A stretch of DNA of 38,653 nucleotides from a virus. Below the pieces are notes generated by a model. The model was not told the DNA's origin. It saw only the letters and a list, made by a program, of their open reading frames with translations, and made no database searches. Shown here in pieces: positions 7,524-14,115 of the stretch; position 1 is the first letter of the stretch, and every line of letters starts with the position of its first letter. The position numbers were made by a program, and so were the translations under genes. The stretch is from IMG/VR virus record IMGVR_UViG_3300035034_002507, positions 1 through 38,653 of that record. One strand, given 5' to 3'.

Positions 7524-7551
7524 ATTATATCAAACCCTAGTACCATGTAAA
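7524..7551 (-). promoter_or_regulatory. Promoter P3: TTTACA-16-TATAAT
   Basis: TTTACA (7551-7546), 16-nt spacer, perfect TATAAT (7529-7524) preceded by TTTGA as in P1 and P2. The start codon is 6 nt downstream of the -10. Confidence 0.85.
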
Positions 7552-7553
7552 CT

Positions 7554-7655
7554 TTATTTTTTCCTGATGGCTATGGCGGCCTCGATCAACAGCCACATCA
7601 GGCCAAAGAAGACTACCCAGGCCTCCAGTTTTTCAACTGCGTCGATGTTGACCAT
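7554..7655 (-). CDS. 33-residue single-span membrane protein
   Basis: ATG 7655 opens a 33-codon frame ending in TAA. A hydrophobic segment of about 18 residues (AWVVFFGLMWLLIEAAIA) is followed by a basic RKK terminus, typical of a small inner-membrane protein with the basic tail in the cytoplasm. It overlaps the preceding small membrane gene by 23 nt. The ribosome site is weak. Confidence 0.5.
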   Translation of the reverse strand: MVNIDAVEKLEAWVVFFGLMWLLIEAAIAIRKK

Positions 7656-7761
7656 CAGCTGGTGGGTAATTGTCGGTGATATCTTTGAGTCTCCACGTCG
7701 TTAAGATGGTAACCGGGATAGAGAGTAAAAACCAGGCTTTGAAGAATGTTCGAGTTTTCAT
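7633..7761 (-). CDS. 42-residue single-span membrane protein
   Basis: From ATG 7761. The N-terminus is basic (MKTRTFFK), followed by a hydrophobic segment of about 15 residues and a polar tail. It could be a small membrane protein or a signal-anchor. It forms a pair with the membrane ORF that overlaps its end. Confidence 0.5.
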   Translation of the reverse strand: MKTRTFFKAWFLLSIPVTILTTWRLKDITDNYPPADGQHRRS

Positions 7762-7788
7762 AGCACCCGGGCGGGGTCATGATCCCCA

Positions 7789-7822
7789 GACTGCCTCCCC
7801 GCAGTCGCTTGTTCTGTCAAGC
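7789..7822. other. Two back-to-back small hairpins
   Basis: GACTGC/GCAGTC (7789-7794 and 7801-7806) and GCTTG/CAAGC (7807-7811 and 7818-7822) form adjacent perfect stems with 6-nt loops. They lie in the gap between the acidic DNA-binding gene and the two small membrane genes. No U-run follows. They may set relative mRNA levels, but this is only a structural observation. Confidence 0.35.
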
Positions 7823-7876
7823 CCCGGGATTACCCTCAGCTGGTGGCGAGCCCAGCTTGAGAATGGGAAGAACTCA

Positions 7877-8338
7877 TCAGAGTTCGTCCAAATCTTCGAG
7901 GTCACTGAAGTCGAAATCTTCCTCGTCAATGGGTTCGTCATCCTCGATCATGTCTGCGTCAGGCTCAAGCTCGTAAATCTCAGCATCAGTCTTGGCAGGC
8001 CCAGTAGCCCTTGGCTTCTTCGACTTTTTTGGCTTGGCTTTGGTGGGTGTCACCTCGGCTTCGTCATCATCGGCTTTGGGTTTCGATCGTGAGCCCTTCT
8101 CGTAGTCAGCCCTGAGTTGAGGAATATCGTCGAGGGCGATGTGCCATCGGTTGCCCTGACCAATCTTGCCCGATTGCTTCCTGAGGAACTTGCGTAGGGT
8201 GCGAGCGTCGATGCCAAGCTCAGTCGCAGCTTGTTTAGCTGAGAGCATGCCTTCGGTGTTCGCCTCACCTGCCTCAGCCTCGTCAGGAACTTCGATCAAC
8301 TCAAGTTCGTCTTCAGTTTTGCCCTTTTTCTTAGCCAT
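7877..8338 (-). CDS. Predicted winged-helix/HTH DNA-binding protein with charged tails
   Basis: 153 residues. An N-terminal basic/acidic stretch is followed by a helix-turn-helix-like segment at about 32-70 (KQAATELGIDARTLRKFLRK, then GNRWHI), which resembles Lsr2-type and other actinophage wHTH domains. A Lys/Pro-rich linker and a strongly acidic C-terminus complete it. It is probably a DNA-binding regulator or nucleoid-associated protein. The layout parallels the plus-strand gene 23228-23779, which also starts MA(K/R)KK. The start is set by AGAAAGGCCACC before ATG 8338, just below promoter P10. Confidence 0.65.
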   Translation of the reverse strand: MAKKKGKTEDELELIEVPDEAEAGEANTEGMLSAKQAATELGIDARTLRKFLRKQSGKIGQGNRWHIALDDIPQLRADYEKGSRSKPKADDDEAEVTPTKAKPKKSKKPRATGPAKTDAEIYELEPDADMIEDDEPIDEEDFDFSDLEDLDEL

Positions 8339-8367
8339 GGTGGCCTTTCTGATTGGATGTTGTAACC

Positions 8368-8396
8368 ATTCTATATTACTTGCTAGCCGCTGTCAA
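8368..8396 (-). promoter_or_regulatory. Promoter P10: TTGACA-17-TAGAAT
   Basis: A perfect TTGACA (8396-8391), 17-nt spacer and TAGAAT (8373-8368). Unlike the other promoters it lacks the TGA before the -10. The leader to ATG 8338 is about 23 nt and carries a good ribosome site. The -35 overlaps the end of the preceding gene. Confidence 0.8.
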
Positions 8397-8683
8397 CGAC
8401 CGATGTTCAGCGGGGCCCTCATGCCCGGCCAGACTTGGGATACCGATATCACCTGGGCTTTTTCAACTCTGTGGTGGGTCAAGTTGGAGGCAATCTGAAC
8501 CTGTACTCGATCGGCATGGGGAGCCCAGTAAAGTAGGAAAGCCTCTGTCCCATCCTTCAGCAGACATCGGCTTCGCCCCTTGGCTGCCCTGCAGAGGTTG
8601 GTGGTATCCCAGTGCTCGATGTCGACATAGTCAACTGTCTTGATCGGGGGAGGCGGGATGTCAACCTTGTCAGGGTCAGTCAT
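8393..8683 (-). CDS. Hypothetical protein
   Basis: The ATG at 8683 overlaps the end of the acidic gene before it by 8 nt and gives 97 residues. Two further ATGs stand immediately upstream in frame. The N-terminus is Pro-rich (IPPPP). The rest looks like a compact beta-rich domain with RCLLKDGTEAFLLYW and VQVQIA strands. No family is recognised. Confidence 0.65.
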   Translation of the reverse strand: MTDPDKVDIPPPPIKTVDYVDIEHWDTTNLCRAAKGRSRCLLKDGTEAFLLYWAPHADRVQVQIASNLTHHRVEKAQVISVSQVWPGMRAPLNIGR

Positions 8684-9143
8684 CATCATCATCTTCATAT
8701 TCCTCATCATCGCCGATGTCGGAATCATTGAGCTGAGATGGTGCAACATCATCGTCGCCCATCAGTACGAGGTGCACAATGGCGATGACCAGGCGCTTGG
8801 AGGGTGCATTGCTTGAGGGTCGACCCCGCCCGGTGCTTTCAGGCAGGCTGTCAAGCTCAACCTTGGCGGCTGAGTTGGAAACGTCGATTTCCTTGATTGT
8901 GGCGACCATGCCCTCGAGATAGCGGGGCGTGACCTTGTTGGTGAGCATCACCCTGGAGCCGATTTCAAGCGAGGCAAGCAGGCGTCGTGCCCTGCGTGAG
9001 TCAGTGACCTCGAGTCGTGAGGTGATCGTTCGTGCAATCTCGGTGAGCCCGCTGTCGAAATCCCCATCATCAATCTTATCGCAAAGAATGATCCATTGTG
9101 GGGTCTTGGGAGCTTCGATGTCGGTAACCTTAGCTTTTGCCAT
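8676..9143 (-). CDS. Hypothetical protein with acidic C-terminus
   Basis: 155 residues. A helical N-terminal part is followed by a beta-rich stretch at about 60-100 (GSRVMLTNKVTPRYLEGM..ATIKEID) that resembles a small SH3-like or translation-protein-type barrel. The C-terminus ends in a run of Glu, Tyr and Asp. ATG 9143 has a GAAAGG site upstream. It is the first gene after promoter P4. Function unknown. Confidence 0.65.
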   Translation of the reverse strand: MAKAKVTDIEAPKTPQWIILCDKIDDGDFDSGLTEIARTITSRLEVTDSRRARRLLASLEIGSRVMLTNKVTPRYLEGMVATIKEIDVSNSAAKVELDSLPESTGRGRPSSNAPSKRLVIAIVHLVLMGDDDVAPSQLNDSDIGDDEEYEDDDDD

Positions 9144-9196
9144 TGGATGTATTGCCTTTCGTTGGGGGGCATTGCGCCCCTTTATTTGATGAGATC

Positions 9197-9225
9197 ATCA
9201 TATCAATCCCAAGAACTGTTGTATA
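9197..9225 (-). promoter_or_regulatory. Promoter P4: TATACA-17-TATGAT
   Basis: The -35 TATACA (9225-9220) is weak, but the spacer is 17 nt and the -10 TATGAT (9202-9197) has the TTGA extension. The downstream leader, about 45 nt to ATG 9143, contains GAAAGG before the start. Confidence 0.7.
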
Positions 9226-9284
9226 CCTTTTGTTATCCTCGGCGGCCTCATATGTTCCCAGGAGCGCATCTGGACATCATCCAT
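9198..9284 (-). CDS. Possible 28-residue basic peptide
   Basis: ATG 9284 overlaps the end of the preceding small gene by 8 nt, with AAGAGG upstream. The frame ends at a TGA lying inside promoter P4. The product is basic and has no motif. Overlap and ribosome site argue for translation; the tiny size and promoter overlap argue against. Confidence 0.3.
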   Translation of the reverse strand: MDDVQMRSWEHMRPPRITKGIQQFLGLI

Positions 9285-9426
9285 GGCAGCCTCTTGAGTT
9301 CATCGTGGCCATCAAGTCTTTGCGTCCGCAAATGGTGCACTGGACTACATTGGCCGATCGGATTTTGTCTCGGTGTCGAGAGCCACTGGAATGGTTCGTA
9401 ACCCAGGGGATTGGATCTCTAGGCAT
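9277..9426 (-). CDS. 49-residue Cys-containing protein
   Basis: ATG 9426 is preceded by GAGGTGA, a strong ribosome site, and overlaps the previous gene by 8 nt. The C-terminal 20 residues hold CTICGRKD and a further Cys/His (GCHG), forming a small CxxC...CH zinc-binding-like motif. The N-terminal half is basic. Function unknown. Confidence 0.6.
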   Translation of the reverse strand: MPRDPIPWVTNHSSGSRHRDKIRSANVVQCTICGRKDLMATMNSRGCHG

Positions 9427-9580
9427 TGTTGTTCACCTCTGGTTGTCTGGATTTTATCAAGACTTTCCCTGTCGAGGTTGGAGCCGGACCAAAAAGCTCT
9501 AGAGTCCTGGGCTTTTTGTCGCCGCAGATGCAAGTCGGATGGCCCCAGACAAAGACATGAGTTGTTGGGAAGCAATTCAT
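9419..9580 (-). CDS. 53-residue hypothetical protein
   Basis: ATG 9580 overlaps the stop of the previous gene as ATGA. The protein has a hydrophobic/aromatic start (NCFPTTHVFVWGHP), then CICGDKKP, and a basic C-terminal half. A 254-base reading on the same strand in another frame (9345-9599) was rejected in its favour. Function unknown. Confidence 0.6.
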   Translation of the reverse strand: MNCFPTTHVFVWGHPTCICGDKKPRTLELFGPAPTSTGKVLIKSRQPEVNNNA

Positions 9581-10143
9581 CTACTGGCCTTGGATTCAAT
9601 CGGCCAAGTCAGCGTTGTGTCAAAGGGAAAGCTCAGGAAGCAAGATTGAATAAACTCTCGACGTGCCCCACACAATGTGCACCTTGACGGGTTGTCCTCC
9701 ATGTGGATGCTTTTGTACAAGGCGTGAGACTTCATGCGTTTGAAGATTGTGGGTCGTCGGCAGAAGGGGCACCAGTTGTGGCCGAACGGCATGGGTATGT
9801 AGAGTTGTCGTGTCTTTACTACGAACTTTGGTTTGGCAGCCGAGTTGGCTGACCTCAACCTTACTTTGTAGTTTTGCCTGACCATTGGGGGTTCAAATCC
9901 CTGGGGCTTACAGTTGATGGCTGCATCGTGGCAAGTCGGCAGGTACTTTCGGAGTGCATTGTAAGCCTCGGGATAGCTGGGGTATGATTTGTGAGCCCAA
10001 GGACCACCCCGGGTTCTTTGTACGAAAAGCCTCCAGGGCGTTTGCCCAGCCCTAGGATATTTCAACTTTGCTGGTGTGGTCAAGAATTTCTTGAACTGGG
10101 CATCGTGTTTTATGAGCTTATGGATTCGGATTTGATCTTCCAT
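9577..10143 (-). CDS. Hypothetical zinc-ribbon protein
   Basis: 188 residues, starting at ATG 10143 with AAAAGG about 8 nt upstream. The N-terminal 80 residues are basic and helical, with WRLFVQRTRGGPW. The C-terminal part has a ribbon, CPFC and CTLC separated by about 27 residues containing two His. The basic charge suggests nucleic-acid binding. I cannot name the family. Confidence 0.7.
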   Translation of the reverse strand: MEDQIRIHKLIKHDAQFKKFLTTPAKLKYPRAGQTPWRLFVQRTRGGPWAHKSYPSYPEAYNALRKYLPTCHDAAINCKPQGFEPPMVRQNYKVRLRSANSAAKPKFVVKTRQLYIPMPFGHNWCPFCRRPTIFKRMKSHALYKSIHMEDNPSRCTLCGARREFIQSCFLSFPFDTTLTWPIESKASR

Positions 10144-10154
10144 GTGTAAACCTT

Positions 10155-10445
10155 TTAGCGATCCTTGTCGAAGTCGCCCAGCTCAGCCACGAGATAAACG
10201 ATGCCGTCGATCAACAGAACATTTTCGGGATCGAGGAGCTGCTGCTCGGTGTCAGTGCCCGAATCCCATCGCATACTCCCAGTCGAGGCGTCAGTTTTGA
10301 GCTGAAACTCATCGGGGTATTTGATAACTGAGGTCATCACGAAGGCGTCGGGTGGTACGAAGCTCAGGATTTTGATCAGCTCAGCTGCAGTAACCGGCTG
10401 TGAGTCGATATCAGGGTCAATGGGTAGTGCATCATCATTATTCAT
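10155..10445 (-). CDS. Hypothetical acidic protein, leaderless
   Basis: 96 residues from ATG 10445, which lies 8 nt after the -10 of promoter P5, so a near-leaderless mRNA is predicted. The protein is acidic, with a segment AELIKILSFVPPDAFVM followed by strand-like stretches and a C-terminal YLVAELGDFDKD. No family is recognised. Confidence 0.7.
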   Translation of the reverse strand: MNNDDALPIDPDIDSQPVTAAELIKILSFVPPDAFVMTSVIKYPDEFQLKTDASTGSMRWDSGTDTEQQLLDPENVLLIDGIVYLVAELGDFDKDR

Positions 10446-10453
10446 ATCATCGC

Positions 10454-10482
10454 ATCATATCATCTAGCAATCGACCAGTAAA
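10454..10482 (-). promoter_or_regulatory. Promoter P5: TTTACT-17-TATGAT
   Basis: TTTACT (10482-10477), 17-nt spacer, TATGAT (10459-10454) preceded by TGA. The ATG follows 8 nt after the -10. The remaining bases up to 10585 hold several overlapping GATCA palindromes but no gene and no clear terminator. Confidence 0.75.
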
Positions 10483-10585
10483 TCGACTTGGTCTATTATG
10501 TATCCCTGAGCGATCATATCGGTCGATCATGCATCATCTCGTGATCCTGGGAGGGCAGTACGGAAGCCTCTAATCGACGAGAATA

Positions 10586-10897
10586 TTATGACTGATCAAT
10601 CATCGCATCGAGCATATCCAGCGCGTCATGGGCCTCCTGAATTGACACGATCACTCGTGTAAAACCTTCGCAGTTGTCGATGAGAGACATGACCCGCTCC
10701 TGTACGACTGAGACATTGCTTCGTGATTCTGGCAGCTTGACCTCCAAGCCAAAAAATCTCCCCCGGTAGCAACCGATTATATCAGGGAGCCCGGCCATCA
10801 TATGTTCGTTGCCCCAAACCTTGAAGCAGAAAGCGTTACGCCGTAGTCGAAGATCATGAGCGATGCTTCGGCTGAGCTTAGATTCCCGTTGACTCAT
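10586..10897 (-). CDS. VRR-NUC-type nuclease
   Basis: The 103-residue protein carries the PD-(D/E)XK core of the VRR-NUC family: GLPDIIGCYRGRFFGLEVKLP, with the acidic residue in PD and the E-x-K pair in LEVK, then a conserved helix with SVVQERVMSL. These stand-alone small nucleases are often found near phage replication and recombination genes and are thought to cut branched DNA. It lies just after the recombination operon, downstream of the hairpin at 10921-10962. Confidence 0.8.
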   Translation of the reverse strand: MSQRESKLSRSIAHDLRLRRNAFCFKVWGNEHMMAGLPDIIGCYRGRFFGLEVKLPESRSNVSVVQERVMSLIDNCEGFTRVIVSIQEAHDALDMLDAMIDQS

Positions 10898-10920
10898 TGT
10901 GTGGTCCTTACGTGTGAAAG

Positions 10921-10962
10921 AACCCCGGCCTCACCAAAAGGGCATAAGGTGAGACCGAGGTT
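10921..10962 (-). terminator. Hairpin terminator after the recombination operon
   Basis: Arms 10962-10948 and 10935-10921 form a 15-bp stem in the minus-strand RNA, with U-G wobbles that would be mismatches in the plus-strand RNA. The loop is 12 nt and a short CUUUC tail follows. It sits after the ssDNA-binding-like gene and before the VRR nuclease gene. Attenuation with partial readthrough is possible, since I see no promoter in the 23 nt before ATG 10897. Confidence 0.65.
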
Positions 10963-11041
10963 CAGATTAGCGGGGCGTCGAACTAGTGTTCATTTAAGCC
11001 TGAGGTTAACCGCTAAGTCTTCCAAGGCCCCCGTCGTTCAT

Positions 11042-11650
11042 TCAGACATCCTCGATGTCGAGCTCTTCATCGTCAGAGGACTTGGCCTTCTTGCCCTTCT
11101 TTGCCTTCTTTGCCTTCTTCTTAGGGGCAGGCTTTTCCTCTTCTTCATCTTCATCTTCGTCTTCGTCTTCTTCGTCTTCGTCTTCATCATCCTCCTCGTC
11201 GTCGTCAGACTCTTCGTCTTCGGATTCATCATCTTCTTCGAGGTCATCCTCGTCGAGCTCAGATGCCGGGAAGACGGCGTCGATTTCGGATTGCTCCTTG
11301 CCGTCGTATTCCGTGTCAGCGAGGGTGACTGCGATGATCTTGCCCACAACCTTGTTGGGGTCGACGTTCAGCTTTTTCTTGGGGACGGTCATGCCGGCAG
11401 CAACGAAGAGGTTGCGAACCTTCCAGAGTTGGTTTTCCTGCAGCTTGCAGTAGTAGGGATAGGTACCCGTCCCGACCTTGATCGTGAATAGCCACATTGG
11501 AGTGCCATCGCCCTTCTCCTTGGGCACGGCGTCGGCGACATCGAGGATTTTCGCCTTGTAGTCGCCCTCCTTTTGCCTCTTCTTGTTGAAGTTTCCTCCA
11601 CCATCTTTGACCTTGGACATGTCCAGTTTTTGTGCGGTTGCTTTTGCCAT
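11042..11650 (-). CDS. ssDNA-binding-like recombination protein with acidic/basic tail
   Basis: 202 residues. The first 120 look like a single OB-like domain (GDYKAKILDV, GTPMWLFTIKVGTGTYPYYCKL, ENQLWKVRNLFVAAG, VVGKIIAVTL) as in DUF669-type phage proteins found beside Sak4 ATPases and Cas4-like nucleases. Roughly 50 residues of Glu/Asp/Ser follow, then a Lys/Ala block and a short acidic end. An acidic tail on an ssDNA-binding protein often mediates protein contacts. Start 11650 overlaps the last base of the ATPase frame. The family name is from memory; position and fold give moderate confidence. Confidence 0.65.
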   Translation of the reverse strand: MAKATAQKLDMSKVKDGGGNFNKKRQKEGDYKAKILDVADAVPKEKGDGTPMWLFTIKVGTGTYPYYCKLQENQLWKVRNLFVAAGMTVPKKKLNVDPNKVVGKIIAVTLADTEYDGKEQSEIDAVFPASELDEDDLEEDDESEDEESDDDEEDDEDEDEEDEDEDEDEEEEKPAPKKKAKKAKKGKKAKSSDDEELDIEDV

Positions 11651-12483
11651 TACTTTATAGTTCCTTCACTCATGAGTTTGATCAGTTTCGGGATTTTGGG
11701 GTACTTGATGACAGAGGGTAGATCGAAGTCGCTTCGAAAACCGGTATCTAACCCCTCGTGTACCCCGATGTAAAGCCTTCGTTGTAGCTTTGTCTTTCCT
11801 TTAACCTCTACTTTCTGGGCAGTGATTCGCCCGATCACGTCAACCTGGCCTTCCAGGTCAGCTCTTACACCTTTGGGCAAGTCTGGCACCCAAGTGATAT
11901 CGTTGTCCTCATCGTCAGCGTCATCATCTTCTTCGCCGGATGAGAAGGTTTCGTTGCCCACGATCATTCGTTCTTGAGCAGTGTAAATCTATACCATGGG
12001 CAGCGTTTGGAACTTCTGGAACATTTCCTTCATCAACTCACCTGACTTACCATAGTCGCGTTGCTGAACGAACCCTGGCTGGCGATCAAGATCCCTGTCT
12101 TCTTGAACCTTCATCACATGCTTCAGGCAGATGTTGTTGATCTTGGTCACCCCATCGAGGTTAACGATCGAGAAGGGTTCGTCAGAGTCACCACCGAGAA
12201 CAGCAGGACTGAGTTGACCGGTGCGCAGTGCCCCATAAATCTCATCGAGGTCGGCCCATCGTTCCATCGGCCAAACGTATGGGTTAGCATTCACCATAGC
12301 CTTTGTGCCGGCCTCGGGGTCAATCACCAATGTTTTCTCGATCCCGCCTGAAACCCCGAAGGTTGACTTGCCTCGCTTGTTGCGGCCGTAGATAAGGAAG
12401 CTGAAGTTGGGTGGTAGATCAGCCGGTCGATGAATCTTCTTTTTAGCCACTTCCAAGAAATCCTTCCTATTAACCTTAGCCAT
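11650..12483 (-). pseudogene. Sak4-like RecA-fold ATPase interrupted by an in-frame TAG
   Basis: A single reading frame encodes a typical Sak4/AAA_24-like phage ATPase, but TAG at 11991-11989 interrupts it after residue 164. The upstream part has Walker A GRNKRGKST (33-41) and a Walker B-like FSIVNLD (104-110). Downstream, in the same frame, are IYTAQER (the conserved post-strand motif of this family) and WVPDLPKGVRADLEG, HEGLDTGFRSD and other C-terminal family features. Without the TAG the protein would be about 277 residues. The stop falls in a hydrophobic strand (LPMV-stop-IYTAQER). A T-to-A change from TTG (Leu) would explain it. Alternatives are a sequencing or assembly error, suppression, or two polypeptides using an internal ATG at 11967, which has only a weak ribosome site. 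Neighbours on both sides are recombination proteins. Confidence 0.8.
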
Positions 12484-12656
12484 TATGCCCTTTCTTTCAT
12501 GTGTTGGTAGTTGTCGATGGCCTCATTCAGGTTACCTCGGAGGATACGCAAATTACGATCTGAGCGGGGGTCAGCTAGCTTGTTCCGAGGAGTACCAGTT
12601 TTGTAGTCTCTAAGCATCTTGGCGGCTTTGAGCAAATTATCTTCAGCCTGGTCCAT
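12483..12656 (-). CDS. 57-residue basic helical protein
   Basis: ATG 12656 overlaps the exonuclease stop as TGATG, and its TAA overlaps the ATPase ATG as TAATG. The protein is a predicted helical hairpin with many Lys and Arg (KAAKMLRDYKTG, RSDRNLRILRGNL, NYQHMKERA). It may be an accessory factor for the nuclease or ATPase. Confidence 0.65.
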   Translation of the reverse strand: MDQAEDNLLKAAKMLRDYKTGTPRNKLADPRSDRNLRILRGNLNEAIDNYQHMKERA

Positions 12657-13726
12657 CAGCTTCCTTTCAGTTTGGGGTCGTCATCCTTATAGTAATCGAG
12701 TGGATCACCTTGTGTAAACTGCGATCGTCTGATTTGTTCCCCATTGCCCCCGAACAGTTCGGCAGTACAGAGGTCAGTGTAAGAGCACATGTAAGTGCAG
12801 CTGCGGTCAACTACTCGCTCGACCCCATCAGCATTTTCCCAGTTGTAACTGTGCATCCTCTTATGTGTGGTGTATGCTTCCTGGGCAACCTTCTTGAGCA
12901 TACCTTTGGGCTTCTCAAGCACGACCCGTTGGAAGAATGATGAGACTTGAGGTTCACCATGCCTGTATTGATGGGCCTTGAGTCTGCCAAGCCAGTCTTT
13001 GTAATCTGCCGGGTTCAGCCCATTCACCTGGATGGTTCTGAGCAGGGTGATGTAATCAGTGTCGCACTTGGATTTGCTCAGTCTAGTACCATCTTTGAGC
13101 ATAGCTGGGATTGATGGTGGCTTTGACTTCACATAATTCCAGATGTGACCCTGCACCTCATACTTGTTGAGAAGCGCTGCCCACACATACAATGCTGACT
13201 GCGCATCGAGCAATCTGAAAGTGTTGTCGGGCATCGTTTTGTGATTCTTATGGTCGACGATCCATAGGCCATACTCATTCTCAATGAGCATATCAACCTT
13301 GCCCCTATACAGGGCCCCGTCAGGCAACTCGACCTCGAGCAAGAACTCAGTCTCAAGAATCTTCCAGTCATCATGCTGGTAATGCCAGAGGTAGGCATCC
13401 ATTGTTCGTTTGCAGTCACCGGGTAGGTCGCCCAGCTCAGCTCGTTCTTCTTCGAAGAAACCCTTGAACCGCTTGGTATTCCGTGCGTGAATGGCTTTCC
13501 AATCGCCACCCTTGTGATGCTCTTCGTAGAGTTCGTGCATCCATGTGCCAAATCGGAGCGGTCGTCCCAGCATCTTAGGCTTGAGGCGCTCAACGTATTT
13601 GTACTGGGCTTGCTTGGGGCACCGGCGCATCGTCTTGAGCATCGAGTGGGTTGAGATCACTTGGCCCGTATCAGGGTCGACATATAATCCGAGAGCTGCA
13701 AGTTTAGAGGTAGGTGTTTTTCCCAT
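12656..13726 (-). CDS. Cas4-like PD-(D/E)XK exonuclease with Fe-S cysteines
   Basis: 356 residues. It has the RecB/Cas4 nuclease core: H64 in WMHELYEEH, D145 in YRGKVDML, and D158-x-K160 in WIVDHKNHK. A cysteine at 36 (RRCPKQ) and three at 310, 314 and 320 (CTYMCSYTDLC) match the four ligands of the 4Fe-4S cluster in Cas4/AddB-type nucleases. It probably resects DNA ends for single-strand annealing together with the Sak4-like ATPase and ssDNA-binding protein downstream. The start follows AGAAAGGGCACC and promoter P6. A stand-alone nuclease of this kind is typical of phages and is not evidence for CRISPR. Confidence 0.85.
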   Translation of the reverse strand: MGKTPTSKLAALGLYVDPDTGQVISTHSMLKTMRRCPKQAQYKYVERLKPKMLGRPLRFGTWMHELYEEHHKGGDWKAIHARNTKRFKGFFEEERAELGDLPGDCKRTMDAYLWHYQHDDWKILETEFLLEVELPDGALYRGKVDMLIENEYGLWIVDHKNHKTMPDNTFRLLDAQSALYVWAALLNKYEVQGHIWNYVKSKPPSIPAMLKDGTRLSKSKCDTDYITLLRTIQVNGLNPADYKDWLGRLKAHQYRHGEPQVSSFFQRVVLEKPKGMLKKVAQEAYTTHKRMHSYNWENADGVERVVDRSCTYMCSYTDLCTAELFGGNGEQIRRSQFTQGDPLDYYKDDDPKLKGS

Positions 13727-13746
13727 GGTGCCCTTTCTGAAGCATC

Positions 13747-13775
13747 ATCATATCATTCTCACGATCTCATCGCAA
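13747..13775 (-). promoter_or_regulatory. Promoter P6: TTGCGA-17-TATGAT
   Basis: TTGCGA (13775-13770), 17-nt spacer ending GAATGA, TATGAT (13752-13747). It drives the nuclease, ATPase and ssDNA-binding operon. The leader of about 14-20 nt contains AGAAAGGG. The -35 hexamer equals that of P8. Confidence 0.8.
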
Positions 13776-13780
13776 ATGGG

Positions 13781-13966
13781 TCATTCTGCTCCCTGCTGTA
13801 GTGCACGGATATAATCTCTGACCGTTTGAGCCTTGGTTTTACCCAGTCGATCTGTCTGGAATTTATCGGGTACCAGGTCAAGTACTCCATCCCACTCCAG
13901 AATAACCTGATGGGCCTCGGATACCCACTGATTAACGTGGTCTAGCGATCCTCTTATCCCCGTCAC
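13781..13966 (-). CDS. 61-residue hypothetical protein, GTG start
   Basis: GTG 13966 overlaps the preceding stop as GTGA. The protein has a helical N-terminal part and a C-terminal KTKAQTVRDYIRALQQGAE helix. No motif is recognised. Last gene of the operon that starts at promoter P7. Confidence 0.55.
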   Translation of the reverse strand: MTGIRGSLDHVNQWVSEAHQVILEWDGVLDLVPDKFQTDRLGKTKAQTVRDYIRALQQGAE

Positions 13967-14115
13967 AACTCCCCCCCATCTAATTCTAGGTGATTGGTAA
14001 TGTGCTCAAGTATCAAACTTTGTTGCTCAATAACTTCTACAGCTTGGGCCAAGACCTGCTTCATCTGAGCCAGTTGTTCTTTGATCTGACGAATCTCGAT
14101 CGATTCATTTCTCAT
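13963..14115 (-). CDS. 50-residue coiled-coil protein
   Basis: ATG 14115 overlaps the thyX stop as ATGA, and the TGA overlaps the next GTG. Heptad-like spacing (IEIRQIKEQLAQMKQVLAQAVEVI) predicts one continuous coiled coil, so it probably acts as a dimer or oligomer. Function unknown. Confidence 0.65.
   Translation of the reverse strand: MRNESIEIRQIKEQLAQMKQVLAQAVEVIEQQSLILEHITNHLELDGGEL

Noticed and set aside
8948-9172. 74-residue minus-strand ORF opposite frame of 8676-9143
   Set aside because: It lies fully within a better gene in another frame, with no ribosome site or recognisable features.
9345-9599. 84-residue minus-strand ORF
   Set aside because: It overlaps two short genes that have ATGA coupling, a GAGGTGA ribosome site and Cys motifs; the 84-residue frame has none of these.
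10513-10526. Another TATGAT upstream of 10445
   Set aside because: No -35 match at 16-18 nt and no TGA extension.
11055-11453. Plus-strand poly-Ser ORF
   Set aside because: It is the shadow of the Glu/Asp repeat of the ssDNA-binding-like gene on the minus strand.
11989-11991. TAG reassigned as a sense codon in this phage
   Set aside because: Other genes, such as the primase-helicase (741) and the small gene 9419-9580, end at TAG in sensible places with no extension of protein features.
12656-13726. Cas4-like gene as evidence of a CRISPR system
   Set aside because: No repeat-spacer array or other cas genes are visible; Cas4/AddB-like nucleases of this type are common in phages.
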